Source: Allacma fusca (taxonomy: Eukaryota; Arthropoda; Collembola; Symphypleona; Sminthuridae). Taken from it: a stretch of DNA of 64,000 bases. Under the pieces are notes generated by a model, which saw nothing but the letters and a program-made list of their open reading frames with translations, was not told the DNA's origin and made no database searches. Both the position numbers and the translations under genes were made by a program. Numbering within the stretch: position 1 is the stretch's first letter; every line of letters begins with the position of its first letter. Below, one piece after another: positions 1 through 11,700 of the stretch. The stretch lies in NCBI GenBank assembly GCA_947179485.1, contig OX359245.1, positions 55,539,067-55,603,066 of the forward strand, written 5' to 3'.

Positions 1-1851
1 GCAAAACTTAACAAAGTCAGAAGCAAGGCGAACATAATGCTGGTTTGCGTTATTGATAACGGTTCTGAAGCACCGTGTGAACGCATCAATCTTTGTGCAA
101 CTTGAACTTTAAAATAATCATCGAGCAGCATTATTTCCAACGTATCAGTTATTATATTATGGGTTAACTCGTCAAATAATTTGATTACCCCAGCGGCTAG
201 AAGTTGATGTGCAATGGAATATAAAACAGCTGCGTTTGGATTATAGAATCTCCAAACAATAAGAGTCATAGTGTATGGTTTTAACCCACGGAAACAGTAC
301 AGACGGGGTTCCAACAAACTTAAATGGGTCTCCGCAAACTTCCCGAATGTGTTGCTTTCTAATCCGAATGTTTTTTCTGTTCCCATGAGGAAATCGTAAT
401 ACTCCTTGTATGCAAGATTAGGGGCTTGCGTAAGTATTTTCGTCCTATTCCGCAATCCATCAATGTAAGGTAAACTTCTAGAGAATTGATTTTTGCTAAA
501 GAAGTACTCATGAGAAAAATCCTTTAAAATCATTTATTCTTGCTGGCATTGATGGGGTGGCAAGAAGACTCTCAATAGAGGCTGAATATACATTACTCAG
601 TATAAATGCAAAGTAATTCCACAACGTTAGTAATAGGACCAATTTAGTTGACGTTCGTGGTTGAGAAACAAGTGTAGCAAGAGCTGTAAACATTGGGTGT
701 TTTATCGACGCTTCCGACTTGATGACTAACGCCATCAAACAAACGGAAAAACCAAGAGAGATCCAGGTAGAAGAGTCAATCGGGCGAAAGAATGCTAGTG
801 GGTTTATTTTCAAGCTCTGTGTATCATTTACGAAATAAAAGAAATTCACTTCCTGATAATTTTCAACAAAGTTCATTCTATGTAATTTAAGTGGTGATTT
901 TGACACATAGCTTCCGTGAATTCCTCCCATTTTTTCATCGCCTGAAGTCTCTCGTAAAACCCCTGTAGCGTTTAAAAACTTGATCATTGAAACGTAAATA
1001 ATAATAATCAGATCCTCAGTTTGTATTATTATCCCGAGTTTCCTAAGATCCCGGAAAGTCCAACTCTGGATTCGTTGCTGCCAATGTGCTTCTCCTAACT
1101 TATGGCCATCTGGCAGACCTAGCATCAACTTATGACGATTATAGTTGTAACGCCATTGGTTGGATCGCTTAAATTTTGCATCAAATTCCAATCTAGGGCT
1201 TGTGATATCAGTTGCAGGTAACAAACCATTTGTAGATATTCGCCTCAAGCACAAAACCTGTGTATGCGGGCAGTACACTTGAAGGACGAAGATTTTTTCG
1301 ATGCTTGTTGAATGTGGTTCCGATTCTACAAAAAGCATATTTTCAGGAAATGCAATAATTGTTTTTGACAATTTCAGACGAACGTGTCTTTTAAATATTC
1401 CAAGTTCCATCACGTTAAAGTCCTTGTCTTTGGGGTACAGAAGAATAACGTAGTCGCGCTCTGGTTTGGAGGCCCGGGCAATTTGACTTGCACTAGGCTG
1501 GACGTTTAGAGTTTTGCCGTTTTTACCAGTCCTTCGGAACGTCTTTACTAGCAAATACAATTTGCAGTTAGTTTTGCCCAATTTTGAGTCTTTCGTGAGG
1601 GGTAGGAATTTCTCATCTGATATAAATATGACTGGGTTAATGATTCTGTGAGCTAGTTTTAAGACCAACCCTGATTGGTTTTGTTCATTTCCTTGGCTCT
1701 TAGCTTTTGTTGACACCAAAATAGTTTCACAATTGTTCAGTGGAGCCAAGAAATGAAAAAGAAATATATTTTGAGGTTTGAGGGATGCATTATTTAAAAG
1801 GGAACAAAGTATAACGAGTGAAGTAAGACCCGCAAAATAAATGCGTTCCAT
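1..1851 (-). pseudogene. Divergent ionotropic receptor-like gene, broken and cut by window edge (copy 1)
   Basis: This is the left-most member of the minus-strand receptor family and is single-exon. The start at 1851 (MERIYF) matches every paralogue and is followed by a hydrophobic signal peptide. The frame stays open through the N-terminal domain, the first membrane segment, the pore-like loop and the third segment (YSASIESLL), then ends at 508. Alignment with the copy at 13645-15738 shows about 38 bp missing near 520-530, which shifts the frame. The rest (about 500 down to 1) is open in another frame and still encodes the S2-like lobe and the beginning of the last membrane segment. The C-terminal part, roughly 200 bp by comparison with paralogues, lies left of the window. 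A cysteine conserved in paralogues (EKTCGL) is Phe here. The TM1-M3 region is almost identical to the 13.6-kb gene although the flanks are clearly more diverged. It is probably a recent pseudogene. Confidence 0.75.
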
Positions 1852-1942
1852 GTTAACGGGAAAACAAAACTGATGTTATCAAATATTTTTAAGCGCTAAA
1901 ATTTTGTTAGGTAACTTATCATTAATTACACGTAATATTTTT

Positions 1943-1995
1943 AGTACACTATTCCTGTTTGGACACTTTTTGTCTATACTTTCTTATCCTGTACG
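1943..1995 (-). promoter_or_regulatory. Conserved upstream block of receptor copy 1 (putative core promoter)
   Basis: A block of about 50 bp, 90-145 bp before the ATG, is recognisable upstream of all six family members. On the gene strand it has a pyrimidine-poor GACAAGAAA-type part, a TATAGACA-like core and then an ATAGTGTA element. In this copy the first part has drifted. Its position and conservation suggest a core promoter or transcription start, but no transcript supports this. Confidence 0.35.
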
Positions 1996-2104
1996 TCAAA
2001 GTAGACAAACACTTCAAGAAATGAATTTTTACTGGATAATATTTAAAATTATTAATTCCTAAAGCGAAAACTTAAAACTCAAGATATGTACATAGGTATC
2101 TAAT

Positions 2105-2570
2105 GATAACGTGATAGTATGGAACGTAGATTTTTTGTAAAATGCAAATAATTTAACCTTTTAGGATTAGTTAAATGTTATGGCTTCACACCTTTCCTTG
2201 GTGCACAACATCTGATGATAACAACTTGTTAAATGTCAAAAACTAGTAAATTAAATTAATTTTCCATGTATTCCGAAGACATGAGATCAAATATTAGCAA
2301 ATTGTTCAGTAGATTCATTTTTTGTACAATTCCGAATAATGAATGATGATAAATGCATGATCTCCTTTAGCTGACATGCTCAGGGATTTTGCTGGAAATA
2401 TAAGTAATCATTGAGCATGCAAATTCAAATATTGCATGGCTTTTTATATTCAGCTTCCAATGCAACGGCACCTGCACGTGGACAAATACATAAATCAATC
2501 ATTCATTTTGTTTGGAGTCTCATCTGAAAGTTTATGAATGAGTCAAGCATGTCGATTAGAATCATACGAT
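2105..2570. repeat. Upstream receptor-gene module, first of two tandem copies
   Basis: This stretch resembles the region upstream of the 6.8-kb and 50.9-kb receptor genes (about 9000-9440 and 53200-53590). It includes AAAATGCAAATAATTTA at 2140-2156, with a POU-type octamer at 2142-2149, and ends in a run containing GTGGACAAATACATAAATC. A second, more diverged copy follows directly at about 2650, so the module was duplicated in tandem upstream of receptor copy 1. Confidence 0.5.
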
Positions 2571-2649
2571 GGTTTAATACAGATCATGTTGTTTATTAAA
2601 TCACAAAAGGTAAAATTGTTAGAAGTTAATTTATGTTTTGTATAACAAT

Positions 2650-3560
2650 AATACGAAAAAGGAATATACATAGATTGTTTTGCAAAATGCAAATAATTAA
2701 ACTTTTCAAAATTAGCTACAATGTTGTAGTTTTACTCCCTCGCTTGCTGCTTAACATCTGAGGATGACAATTTAGTAAATGTCAAATGCTCGAAAATAAA
2801 AAAAATTTCCACGTAATCCAAAGACATTAAATCAAATACTAAGGCATTAACTACATTAAACAGTTTTCAGGGAGCTCTTTTTATTCGAGGGGCGAAATAA
2901 ATCTTGCTGAAAAAAGAATGATCGCATTGAGCTGACATCTCAGGGACTCGGTTGGATATCTAAGCAAGCATTGGGTAAGCAATTATAAATACGGCATGAT
3001 GCTTTAAATTCAGTACAAAATTCGACGGCACCTTAGGCTCCTGTGGACAAGTGCCACTCATGGGTACAAAAATTTTGTACCTGGATCTGTTGCTGGGTCC
3101 ATATAACGGGTATTTCGAAAATGTGTACCTTTACCCGTACCTGTACCCTTATTAACAGGTCCAAATAATTTTACCTGTACCTGAAATGTAAATGTACCCG
3201 AAAATAACCCAAATACTGGACCCATTGGTACAGGTACCTCGCTTTGCCTGTACCATGGATGCTTGGAGATCAGGTTCAGGTATTTAAAGCGCTTGTCCTG
3301 TGCCTGATGGAACCGACTCAAAAATGTCTTCTTCTGAACCAATTCCCATTCCCGTACCCAATTTTGAGGGTACGAATTTTGTGCACCCAGAAAGTTCCCA
3401 AAACTTTTGGGTTAAACATTTATGTGCCCATTTTGTACCTGGACCTGTATCCAAATACCCGGGTTCCACTTGTACAAGACACACACTTCCACACTTAAGA
3501 GGCACTACTGTGGACACATAGTATATGAACAAAAATGAATTAAAGGGATGTTTTGAGCCT
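2650..3560. repeat. Upstream receptor-gene module, second tandem copy
   Basis: This copy has the same order of landmarks as the module at 2105-2570: an octamer ATGCAAAT at 2687-2694, an AACATCTGAGGATGACAA block, a GAGCTGACAT block, then the GTGGACA site. The copy is interrupted at the GTGGACA site by the hAT-like element at 3050-3508. Confidence 0.5.
3050..3508. mobile_element. hAT-like MITE with GGTACC-type subterminal repeats
   Basis: The 459-bp insertion is flanked by a perfect 8-bp direct repeat, TGTGGACA (3042-3049 and 3509-3516). The ends are inverted: AGTGCC at the left and GGCACTAC at the right. The interior is dense in GTACCTG/CAGGTAC words on both strands. The empty site can be inferred from the related module at 9400-9430. 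There is no transposase, and short open frames inside are products of the repeat. Eight-bp target duplications are typical of hAT elements. Confidence 0.75.
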
Positions 3561-4531
3561 CATCTAAGATTTATTCGATGTGTTAAGCATACTGCTGAGA
3601 ATTGCATTACACCTTTTAGTTTACTGCGATCGTGGCAATTATAAATAGAAATACAGGGAATTCTTTATATAGTGGTCTCCTTTTAGCTGATGTTTCCATT
3701 ATACTTTCATTAAATCATCCCCAGGGTTACGAATACGCTATCCAGTAGTTACATACGTATACTGGAATATGCATATATTGACAGGTGATTTGGACACATT
3801 TTAAATTCATTGCCACTTACCAACTGGTTCTACCTCCCATCTAATCCTTGAAAAGAGTAAACTTACACTTATTCGTGTCGGCTGTGTTGTTGTGAAATTT
3901 CTAAAAATTTAATTCCTTTTGAAAAACTGTTTTTATTAAGCATAATAACCTAACGCAAAAATACTTTGGTTGACAGGAAATGTTAAAATCAATCAGTGGA
4001 AAGTTCTTAATCTGAAAAAAGGGATTTCGTGAATAAAAAGCAAATTTGCGGGAATGTAAACAGCTATATTTCACGGAACGCCAAGTAGTGAATAAAGAAA
4101 ATGGCACAGAGTCATCAAAATTAGTTAACACCATTCAAGGTTAGAGTTTTCAAATCAGACGTTTATCATATATATTTTGTTACCTTTATCCACTTTACTG
4201 TAATCTACTGAAACAATTTTAAGCATTCAGTTAAAAACATCATCTTGTTGTTGGCAATTTATGGAAGTCATAAAATTTCAAAACAAACAATTGACATATT
4301 TTTGAAAAGGGTTTGGTTGGACCTTGTCTTGAATATGAATTTTTCAACGCATCTCTTAGCGACCGCTTAACAGGACATGTGGTAAAAGACTCAGATTCCA
4401 ATTCTTCTTTTCCGGAGCTAGTTCAATTTCCAGGTTTCAGACTTAACAGAAAATATAGACCAGCTTCTTCTAGGAAGACGACTTACTTTCTATATAGATC
4501 TTACAAAACGAATTATACTCATAAGGATTTA
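3509..4531. other. Intergenic, degenerate repeat remnants
   Basis: No gene is supported. Near 3653-3725 there is a stretch resembling the pogo-like MITE end at 31163 (GAATTCTTTATATAGTGGTC), probably an old fragment within the duplicated upstream module. An 81-codon open frame at 4313-4558 has no recognisable features, and its end runs into the hairpin at 4532. Confidence 0.3.
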
Positions 4532-4618
4532 CATATCGTCGTTGAAGAGGCAAAATGAACTACATGCTATGTATTTTGTACAGCATGTAGATCATTTTGC
4601 CTCTTCAACGACGATATG
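4532..4618. repeat. Long near-perfect hairpin (37-bp arms, 13-nt loop)
   Basis: Positions 4532-4568 and 4582-4618 are reverse complements at 36 of 37 positions, with a single A/T mismatch, around a 13-nt loop. Transcribed from either strand, it would fold into one long stem resembling a miRNA precursor or a foldback element. No second copy was seen in the window. Confidence 0.7.
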
Positions 4619-4904
4619 CAAGAACAGCTGTAGATGTGTATGTATCAAAAACGCTAAACGTGTAAGAAATGCTTAACCCGATTGATGGGAAAGACGGAGA
4701 AATTCCGTTTTTATAACCCTTTAGAAATCGGTGGACCCACTCGCGGCCAACTCTTCAACGTTTTCCCAACGAGTCGATCAAAGTGCCATGATTAGCTTTG
4801 AATATTTCCAATCTGTTTCTCCTATGCTAATAGGCTTGTTTATTTCATAATGGAACTTCAATTAATGTATTAAGATGACAACACACGTAGACCCCAGTTT
4901 GTTT

Positions 4905-5544
4905 TAGGAATGGAACTGTTCTGGTCCGGACCAGAAATTTTGGTCCGTTCTGGTCTGTTCCATGGTCTGTTCCGGTCTGTTCCCTGGTTACGAAAGGACC
5001 AAATGTATCTGGTCCAAGAACCTTAATAGACCAATTAAACCTGGTCCAGCTCAAAGAACAGACCAGAATGTTTGGTCCTTTGTTTGGCCCAGACCATTTG
5101 GAACGTTTCAGCATACATTTCAAATGGTCGGACCAGATTCGATAGTTCTGTTGTAAGAATAATGAAAATATTTAAAAATTAAAATTTTCAGAGCTTCATT
5201 AATTATAATTTTGCTGAAAATTGTACACTTTTTTTTCAAATAATCAAATAAACTATTCAAAACATCTAAATTGTCAAATGCTTGCATGCTGTGATCGTAT
5301 TATGAATCTATTCGGTCCTAGTGGTCTGGTCTGTTCCGTTCCGGTCTGGTCCGAGTTATTTGGAGAAACAGAACATATGTTCCTGTTCCAGCAATTTGTA
5401 CGGACCAGATGGTTCCGGTCCAACGGTCTAAAAGACCTTATGGTCCTGGTCCTACACTGAGAACAGATAAAATGGCCTGGTCCAGGCTCAAGGACCAGAC
5501 CATTCCAAGAAATCCTGGAACATTCCGGAACAGTCCCACTCCTA
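4905..5544. mobile_element. hAT-like MITE with TGGTCC-type subterminal repeats
   Basis: The 640-bp element is flanked by the perfect 8-bp duplication GTTTGTTT (4897-4904 and 5545-5552). The terminal inverted repeats begin TAGGA and agree at 17 of 20 positions. Both subterminal regions are packed with TGGTCCGGACC/GACCAGA words. No transposase is present; the small open frames inside are repeat-derived. Confidence 0.8.
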
Positions 5545-6554
5545 GTTTGTTTATTATCGTTTCGACTTCCAACGTGATAGAAACATTTACTACGGGAGAT
5601 GCGTATGTTAATTAAGATTTGTAATGCTAATGTGTTCGTCGGATGTAAGGCTATTTACGTGGTAGTTTTAAATTCTAATTGTAACAATTGCACTTGTTTA
5701 TTAATAAAACTTCATATCGCGTATTATTTATACATGTTAGAACTGTAGAGTGTAGCCACCTATACTCACGTCGACGTGACTCTTCACATCGTGGAGAATT
5801 TGAATCTTATGATTGTGAGCGGTGATTGAATTGTATTGTGTTGCTATAGTTTCTAATTTGTTGTCTTAGTATTACCATATAGCTCAGTAAGTTATTAATT
5901 CTGTTAATATTGTTGAGTCATCAAGTTCATCATGTGATAGTGCTTATTGTGATTGATTGGTAATCGGTATGTGTAATGTTTTCGTAGCGTCCTAGCGACC
6001 TAAATTTATTGGCTAAGAAAATTGTACCTAGGATTATTATGGGACAAGAAAATCTGAGTGAGTATTCGCCCTTCTCGCCTTCTGTGTATCGGGTTGTAAT
6101 TATTTTACTCCAATAATATTTTCAAGACGACTTGAGAATTTGTATTTGGTGAATCCACGGTTTATTTGGTTTTCCTAATTTCATATAATATAGAACCCGT
6201 TCCCAGTCGGAACAATACATTATGCCAATTAGCTTTTGCTATGTGTTACCACCTGCAGAACCAAGCATAAACTAATTGTGACTTTCGTTGTATCTTCGTG
6301 GGGACGATCCTTATATTCTTTCGAAATCCCTTGTCGACAAAAAAATGTCTCTATAAGATGTCAAATCCATTCTAAAGCAGGTCAAAGCATTACAAAATCC
6401 GCTTTAAAAATAAAATCACTTGAAAACCCCTCCTAACAAACCATTTTCCTCCCCAAGATGCCAGCACTTGCGGAAATATATTGACCACGTCCGGACAATG
6501 AAATTTTTATTGATTTCCGATTTGTTGTTTGTACAAAATGTACTTGTATAAAAT
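5545..6554. other. Intergenic, no gene seen
   Basis: This is AT-rich sequence without a convincing open frame. The only local structure noted is a 14-bp palindrome TCACGTCGACGTGA near 5766. The large duplication begins at about 6555. Confidence 0.3.
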
Positions 6555-6777
6555 TACACATACACCAAATGGACGCAAAATCCATCTCTATGAAAAGCTG
6601 TTTTATAACAATACATTCTCTAAAGAAACAAAAATTTTCTTATTTGCTTGTACTTGAATATAATTTTGAGATCCAGAGACTATTATAAGAATCTTTGTGC
6701 AATTCCTATATTTAACAACATTTCAAGTTTTTCAGGTTTAATTAAAAATTGTTACTCGTCGTACTCCTCAGCACTCC

Positions 6778-8754
6778 TCATAAGCTCAAACATACGCAGG
6801 CATATACTAATGATAATAATTTTGCACTCTCTTCCTGAAAATTTAATTCCCACAAATGACAAATTCCAGCAATACTCATAAATGTCAGAAACATGATAAA
6901 CACAACACTGGTTTGTGTCAATGATAGCGGTTCCGAATTACCGTGGGATTCACGGATCAATCTTTCTGCAGCTTCAACTTTAAAGTAAATATCGAGAAAT
7001 ATTTTCTTCATCATACCATTTATCACACTCTGGGTTATCTCTTTAAATAATTCTATGACTCCGGTTGTAATAAATTGATGTGCAATAGAATATAACACAG
7101 CTGCATTTGGATTATAAAATGTCCAAACTATAGGCATCATAGAGCGCGATTTTAAACCACCGAAGCAGTACAAACGAGGTTTCAACTAATTCAAATGGTT
7201 CTCCGCAAACTTAATGATAGCGTTCTCTTGTAATCCGCATGTTTTTTCTGTTCGCATGAGGAAATCGTAATACTTCTTCTCCACCGTATTATTCACTTGT
7301 GACAGAATTTTTGTTCTGTTCCGCAATCCATCAATGTGAGGTACAATTCCGTAGACGTGTTCACTGTCCAACAAGAACAGATCAGAGTCCGATGCTGGTA
7401 CAGAAGGCGTGTAATCGTTTTCGTACAAATCTTTAAAATCATTTATTCTTGCAGGCTTTAATGGGGTGACAAGAAGACTCTCAATAGAGGCTGTATACAT
7501 GTTATTGAGTATAAACACAACAAAATTCCATACTGTTAATATTATAGCTAATTTAATTGACGTTCGTGGTTGCGAGAGAAATGCAGCAAGAGCTGTAAAC
7601 ATTGGATGTTTTATCGACGGGTATGACTTGCTGACTAGCGCCAACAAGCAAACGGATAAACCAAGACAGATCCAGGTGTAAGCGTCAATTGGGCGAAAGA
7701 ATGCTAGCGGGCTTATCTTCAAGCTCTGAGTGTCATTTACGAAATAGAAGAAACCATATTCCTTGTAATTTTCAAACAATTGCATTGTATGTTTACTAGG
7801 CGGCCATGCTGATTCATATCTGCCGTGAATTCCTCCCATTTTACTATCGCCAAACGTCTCTCTGAATACGGCTGTAGCGTTTAAAAACTTGATCATTGAA
7901 GCGTAAATAATAATAATAAAATTATCGGATTGAACTGCGTCTCCAAGTTTCCTGAGATCTCGGAGAGTCAAGCTCTGGAATCGCTGCTGCCAGTTAGCTT
8001 CTTCTGAATCATGGCCCTCTGGCAGAGCAAGCATGAACTTATGGCGATTATAGTTGTAGCGCCATTTTGATGATCGCTTAAATTTTTCATCGAATTCCAA
8101 CCTAGAATTTGTGATATCGGTTGCGGGTAGTAAATCGTGAGTTGATGTTTTCCTGAGGCATAAAATCTGTGTACGCGTGCAATAAACTTGAAGGACGAAG
8201 ATGTTTTCGATCAGTGTTGAAACTGGGTTCCACTCTACAAAAAGCATGTTTTCAGGAAATGCAATAAATTTATTTGACAATTTCAGACGAACTTCTCTTT
8301 TAAATATCCCAAATTCCATCACGTTAAACTCCTTGTCTTTGGGGTACAGTAAAATGACGTAGTCTCGTTCCGGTTTGGAGGAAATGGCAATTTGGCTTGC
8401 ACTATTCAGCCAGTTTAGAGTTTTGTCATTTTTACCAGTTCTTCGAAGGTTCATCAGTAAATACAATTTGCAGTTATATTTACCCAATTTTGTGTCCTGC
8501 GTGAGTCGTAGGAATTTTTCATTTGTGATAATTATGACTGGATGAAGGATTCTGTGAGCAAATTTTAAAACTAACCATTCTTGATTTTGTTCATTTACTT
8601 TGTTCGTAGCTTTAGGTGAAATCAAAATAGTTTCGCAATTGTTTAGTGGAACCAAGAAATGGAAAAGAAATATTTGGGGTTTAGAAGATGCCGTATATAG
8701 AAGAGAAGAAATTATGATCATTGAAGTTAGACCCACACAGTAATTGCGTTCCAT
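6778..8754 (-). pseudogene. Divergent ionotropic receptor-like gene with one in-frame TAG (copy 2)
   Basis: The start at 8754 (MERNYC) is conserved and the first 522 codons are intact: signal peptide, N-terminal domain, three hydrophobic segments with the pore-like loop, and half of the S2-like lobe. A TAG at 7186-7188 replaces the Leu codon found in the near-identical gene at 50926-52947 (a TTG to TAG change). Downstream the same frame continues open for 135 residues and includes the last membrane segment. A 10-bp deletion near 6848-6850 then changes only the short cytoplasmic tail. Apart from these two lesions it is very close to the 50.9-kb gene. It is either a young pseudogene or a readthrough-dependent receptor; the sequence cannot distinguish these. 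Confidence 0.8.
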
Positions 8755-11700
8755 GTTAAAATGGTTTCGATCGAGAATTTTGGACTGCTGGAAAAAACTC
8801 TGGAGAAGCAGTAATTTATGGCTTGGTATTTATCCAATATTTTCAATACACTATTCCTTCTTCGTCACGTTTGGTCTATAATTTCTTGTCCTATAGGTCA
8901 AAGCACAAGACGACAAGAAGGTTATACGGAAAGAATTTTAATCCAATTTTCAGAATCCAATAATTTCAAAAATGAAAATTTAGCACCCTGTGGTGCATAG
9001 TAACAATAGCAGAAATAATATGGAATGTAGATGTTTCGTAAAATGCAAATAATTTAGTCTTTTAAAAGTAGATAGTTATTTTAAAATGCTATAGCTTTAC
9101 ACCTTAGGTTGCTTCCTAACATCGGATGGCAATTTGTGAAATGTCAAAGGCTCGAAAATGAAAACAAATTATCCACCTAATACGAAGACATGAAATCCTA
9201 TACCAACAAACTACTCACCCTGAAAGCTTTCCGGGTAGATATATTTACTCTTCTTCCAAAATTATATTTGGTGTAAATGCATGACCGCCTTGAGATGGCA
9301 TGTTCTGGGACGCGGTTGGAAATTTGAGTAAACGTTGGGAAGCAAATATAAGATTACATGGCTTTTTGCACCCCGTGTCCATTGTAACGTTACACTCGGG
9401 AGATGTGGACAAATATACATAAATCAATCATTCGTGATGTTTGGAGCCTCATCTGAAATTTACGTAACGTTTTGAGCACACCGCTGAGAATTGCATGAAG
9501 GTTTTGAAGAGACCAGACAGGTTTTTGTATACTGCGGCAATTATGTAGTCGTTTACTTTTAGCTAGTATTTTCTTTATATTGCCATCATTAAATCATCCC
9601 GAGGATTATATATTGTATATGTACATTACGTTGTATCAGGATATAGCAATTTACCATTTGTTTTATGTAAAGATAAGTATTTGCTTTGCATTGTTTTCAA
9701 AAACTTGTAGACAGCATCACTGTAATGGAGCATATAATAATAATTAAAATGAATAATGAATATTTAAAAACTAATCGTGCCAGGTTTTAGCGTTAGTTTT
9801 AATTTGAAATGTGCACCTAGTAGGCATTGCACTGGTTGGTGCTCGTTGGAAAATTAACATGTGTTGAATTTACTTGTTTGTATAATAAACGAAATAGTAC
9901 AAGTTCATCAACCATTTTATTTCGATCCTGGCTCGGAAATAGATACTCCAAACATTATCCACATTTTGTTTAGCTAATGCAAATAATTCTCATCTTACGG
10001 GTAATTTGAAACCTTTTTGAAACGTTCATAATACCTTTAGGAAACAAGTGTCAGATGTATTGACAAAATATAGTTTAAAAGAGTCTTATACAGAACATTA
10101 ATTTTCGATTGTGCACAATTATTTCAAATAGATATGTGGGTAGCTAATACTAGTGAATATGTCATAAATTATTCCCTTATGAGATCAAAACATTCCTTTT
10201 GTGTTTACAAGTATCTACGTATAAATATATGTGCTTTTGGAATATTATCCGCTAACTTTAATGAAAGATGTTTTACTCCTGTTGGAAAAAATTGGGTTAC
10301 ATATTTGGACATCCAGGGTAGTCTCTTCAAACCTTCTCCATTACTTGTTACCAATTCCGCTTACACATGATTTTATGGCAATGATTATATAACATTTTGC
10401 AAAATATACTTTTTTAACTGCTCAAAATGTATATATTTAAGCTACTTTGTAAATAGGATGCAGCGCTGCAGGAAAAATTAGACGTCCATTGTTAATATTT
10501 TGATATGACGTGAGATTTACGGACATGTCTCTCGACTAAATTCTTGGTTTTTTTCCTTCCAAAAGTTTTTTTTTCTAGTTTATTTGATCCTAACCAATTT
10601 GTGCAAGGAGTAAGAGCTGCAGGAAAGCAAAGTTTTGACTATTTATGAAAAGTGAACCGAGAAGACTATTGTTTACAATTGGTCAGGCGAAGCCATGACG
10701 ACGTCAAAAGATGGCCAAACAGCTTATATTGAAACAACTGCTTACAAATTAATTAAATATTAAAATTAATTAATAATTTTTTTAATTTTTATTAAAACTG
10801 ACATTTATTTAAGATTTCGCAGTCAACTCTCGCTGAACTCTTTTATAGCCAGTGTCTGACGAATTCAGCGTTGGATCTCTTGTTTTGCTAGAATGAAATA
10901 CCTGTAAATTTGCTATAAAAATAATTAATGATAAAATTTTATTTTTGTAACATTTGAATCGAAATTCAAAAGTTTCAAAATTTCCTCCTGTCCACAATAC
11001 AGATATTCATGCCAGAATAAAAGGACTTGCTCTACTTGTAGTATTTCGTGTTTTAGGGGTTTTTACTTTCCCGGCAACAAAATTACATTCCACCGGCTAA
11101 TAGTATCAAACCCATTATGTACCCTCATTTCCAGTATACGTTTCACTTACAATTAAATCAGAGGGTGTAGAATAATTAGCAAGATTATTCTACTTCAGTT
11201 ATACATATACAGTGTACCAAAAAATTCACTGAATGTTACGATATTTACTTCTACTTCTTTTTCATTTCTAGTTGAATGAATTTTATTGTTGCATTCAATT
11301 ATTTTAGATCGTTTCCCCAATTTTAGCAAATTCTTTTCCATGATTTTTATTAATTTTTATCGTTAGATGAAATCTCAAGCGATAGTTTTGTACTGCCAAA
11401 AATACTTATCATCTAATCGCAACGCTTGGATAAGTATACTTGTTATAAATTACATACTTCGAAACATTTTCAAAGCTAATGGGGTTGTGACTGGGTAAAA
11501 AATGCGTCACAAAAGATTAAATGATTTTAAAATTACCAAAAAGTTTCATAAATGTTTCAATATCCTGCGATTAGTCCAAACGAAAAAGAGACCTTCAGTA
11601 CCCTGTCTTTGGTCAAATTGAAGACCCTTTGATATTTTGTTAAATTTTCATAGCTTGTTGCGATTGACGAAAGTAACATTTGCAAGTCTCAAAAGTACTC

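Noticed and set aside
3058..3532. Four overlapping open frames of 73-94 codons on both strands
   Set aside because: They arise from the GTACC-type word repeats of the hAT-like MITE at 3050-3508 and show no protein features.
4845..5615. Several open frames of 64-92 codons
   Set aside because: They lie in the TGGTCC-type MITE at 4905-5544; the repeated words open the frames by chance.
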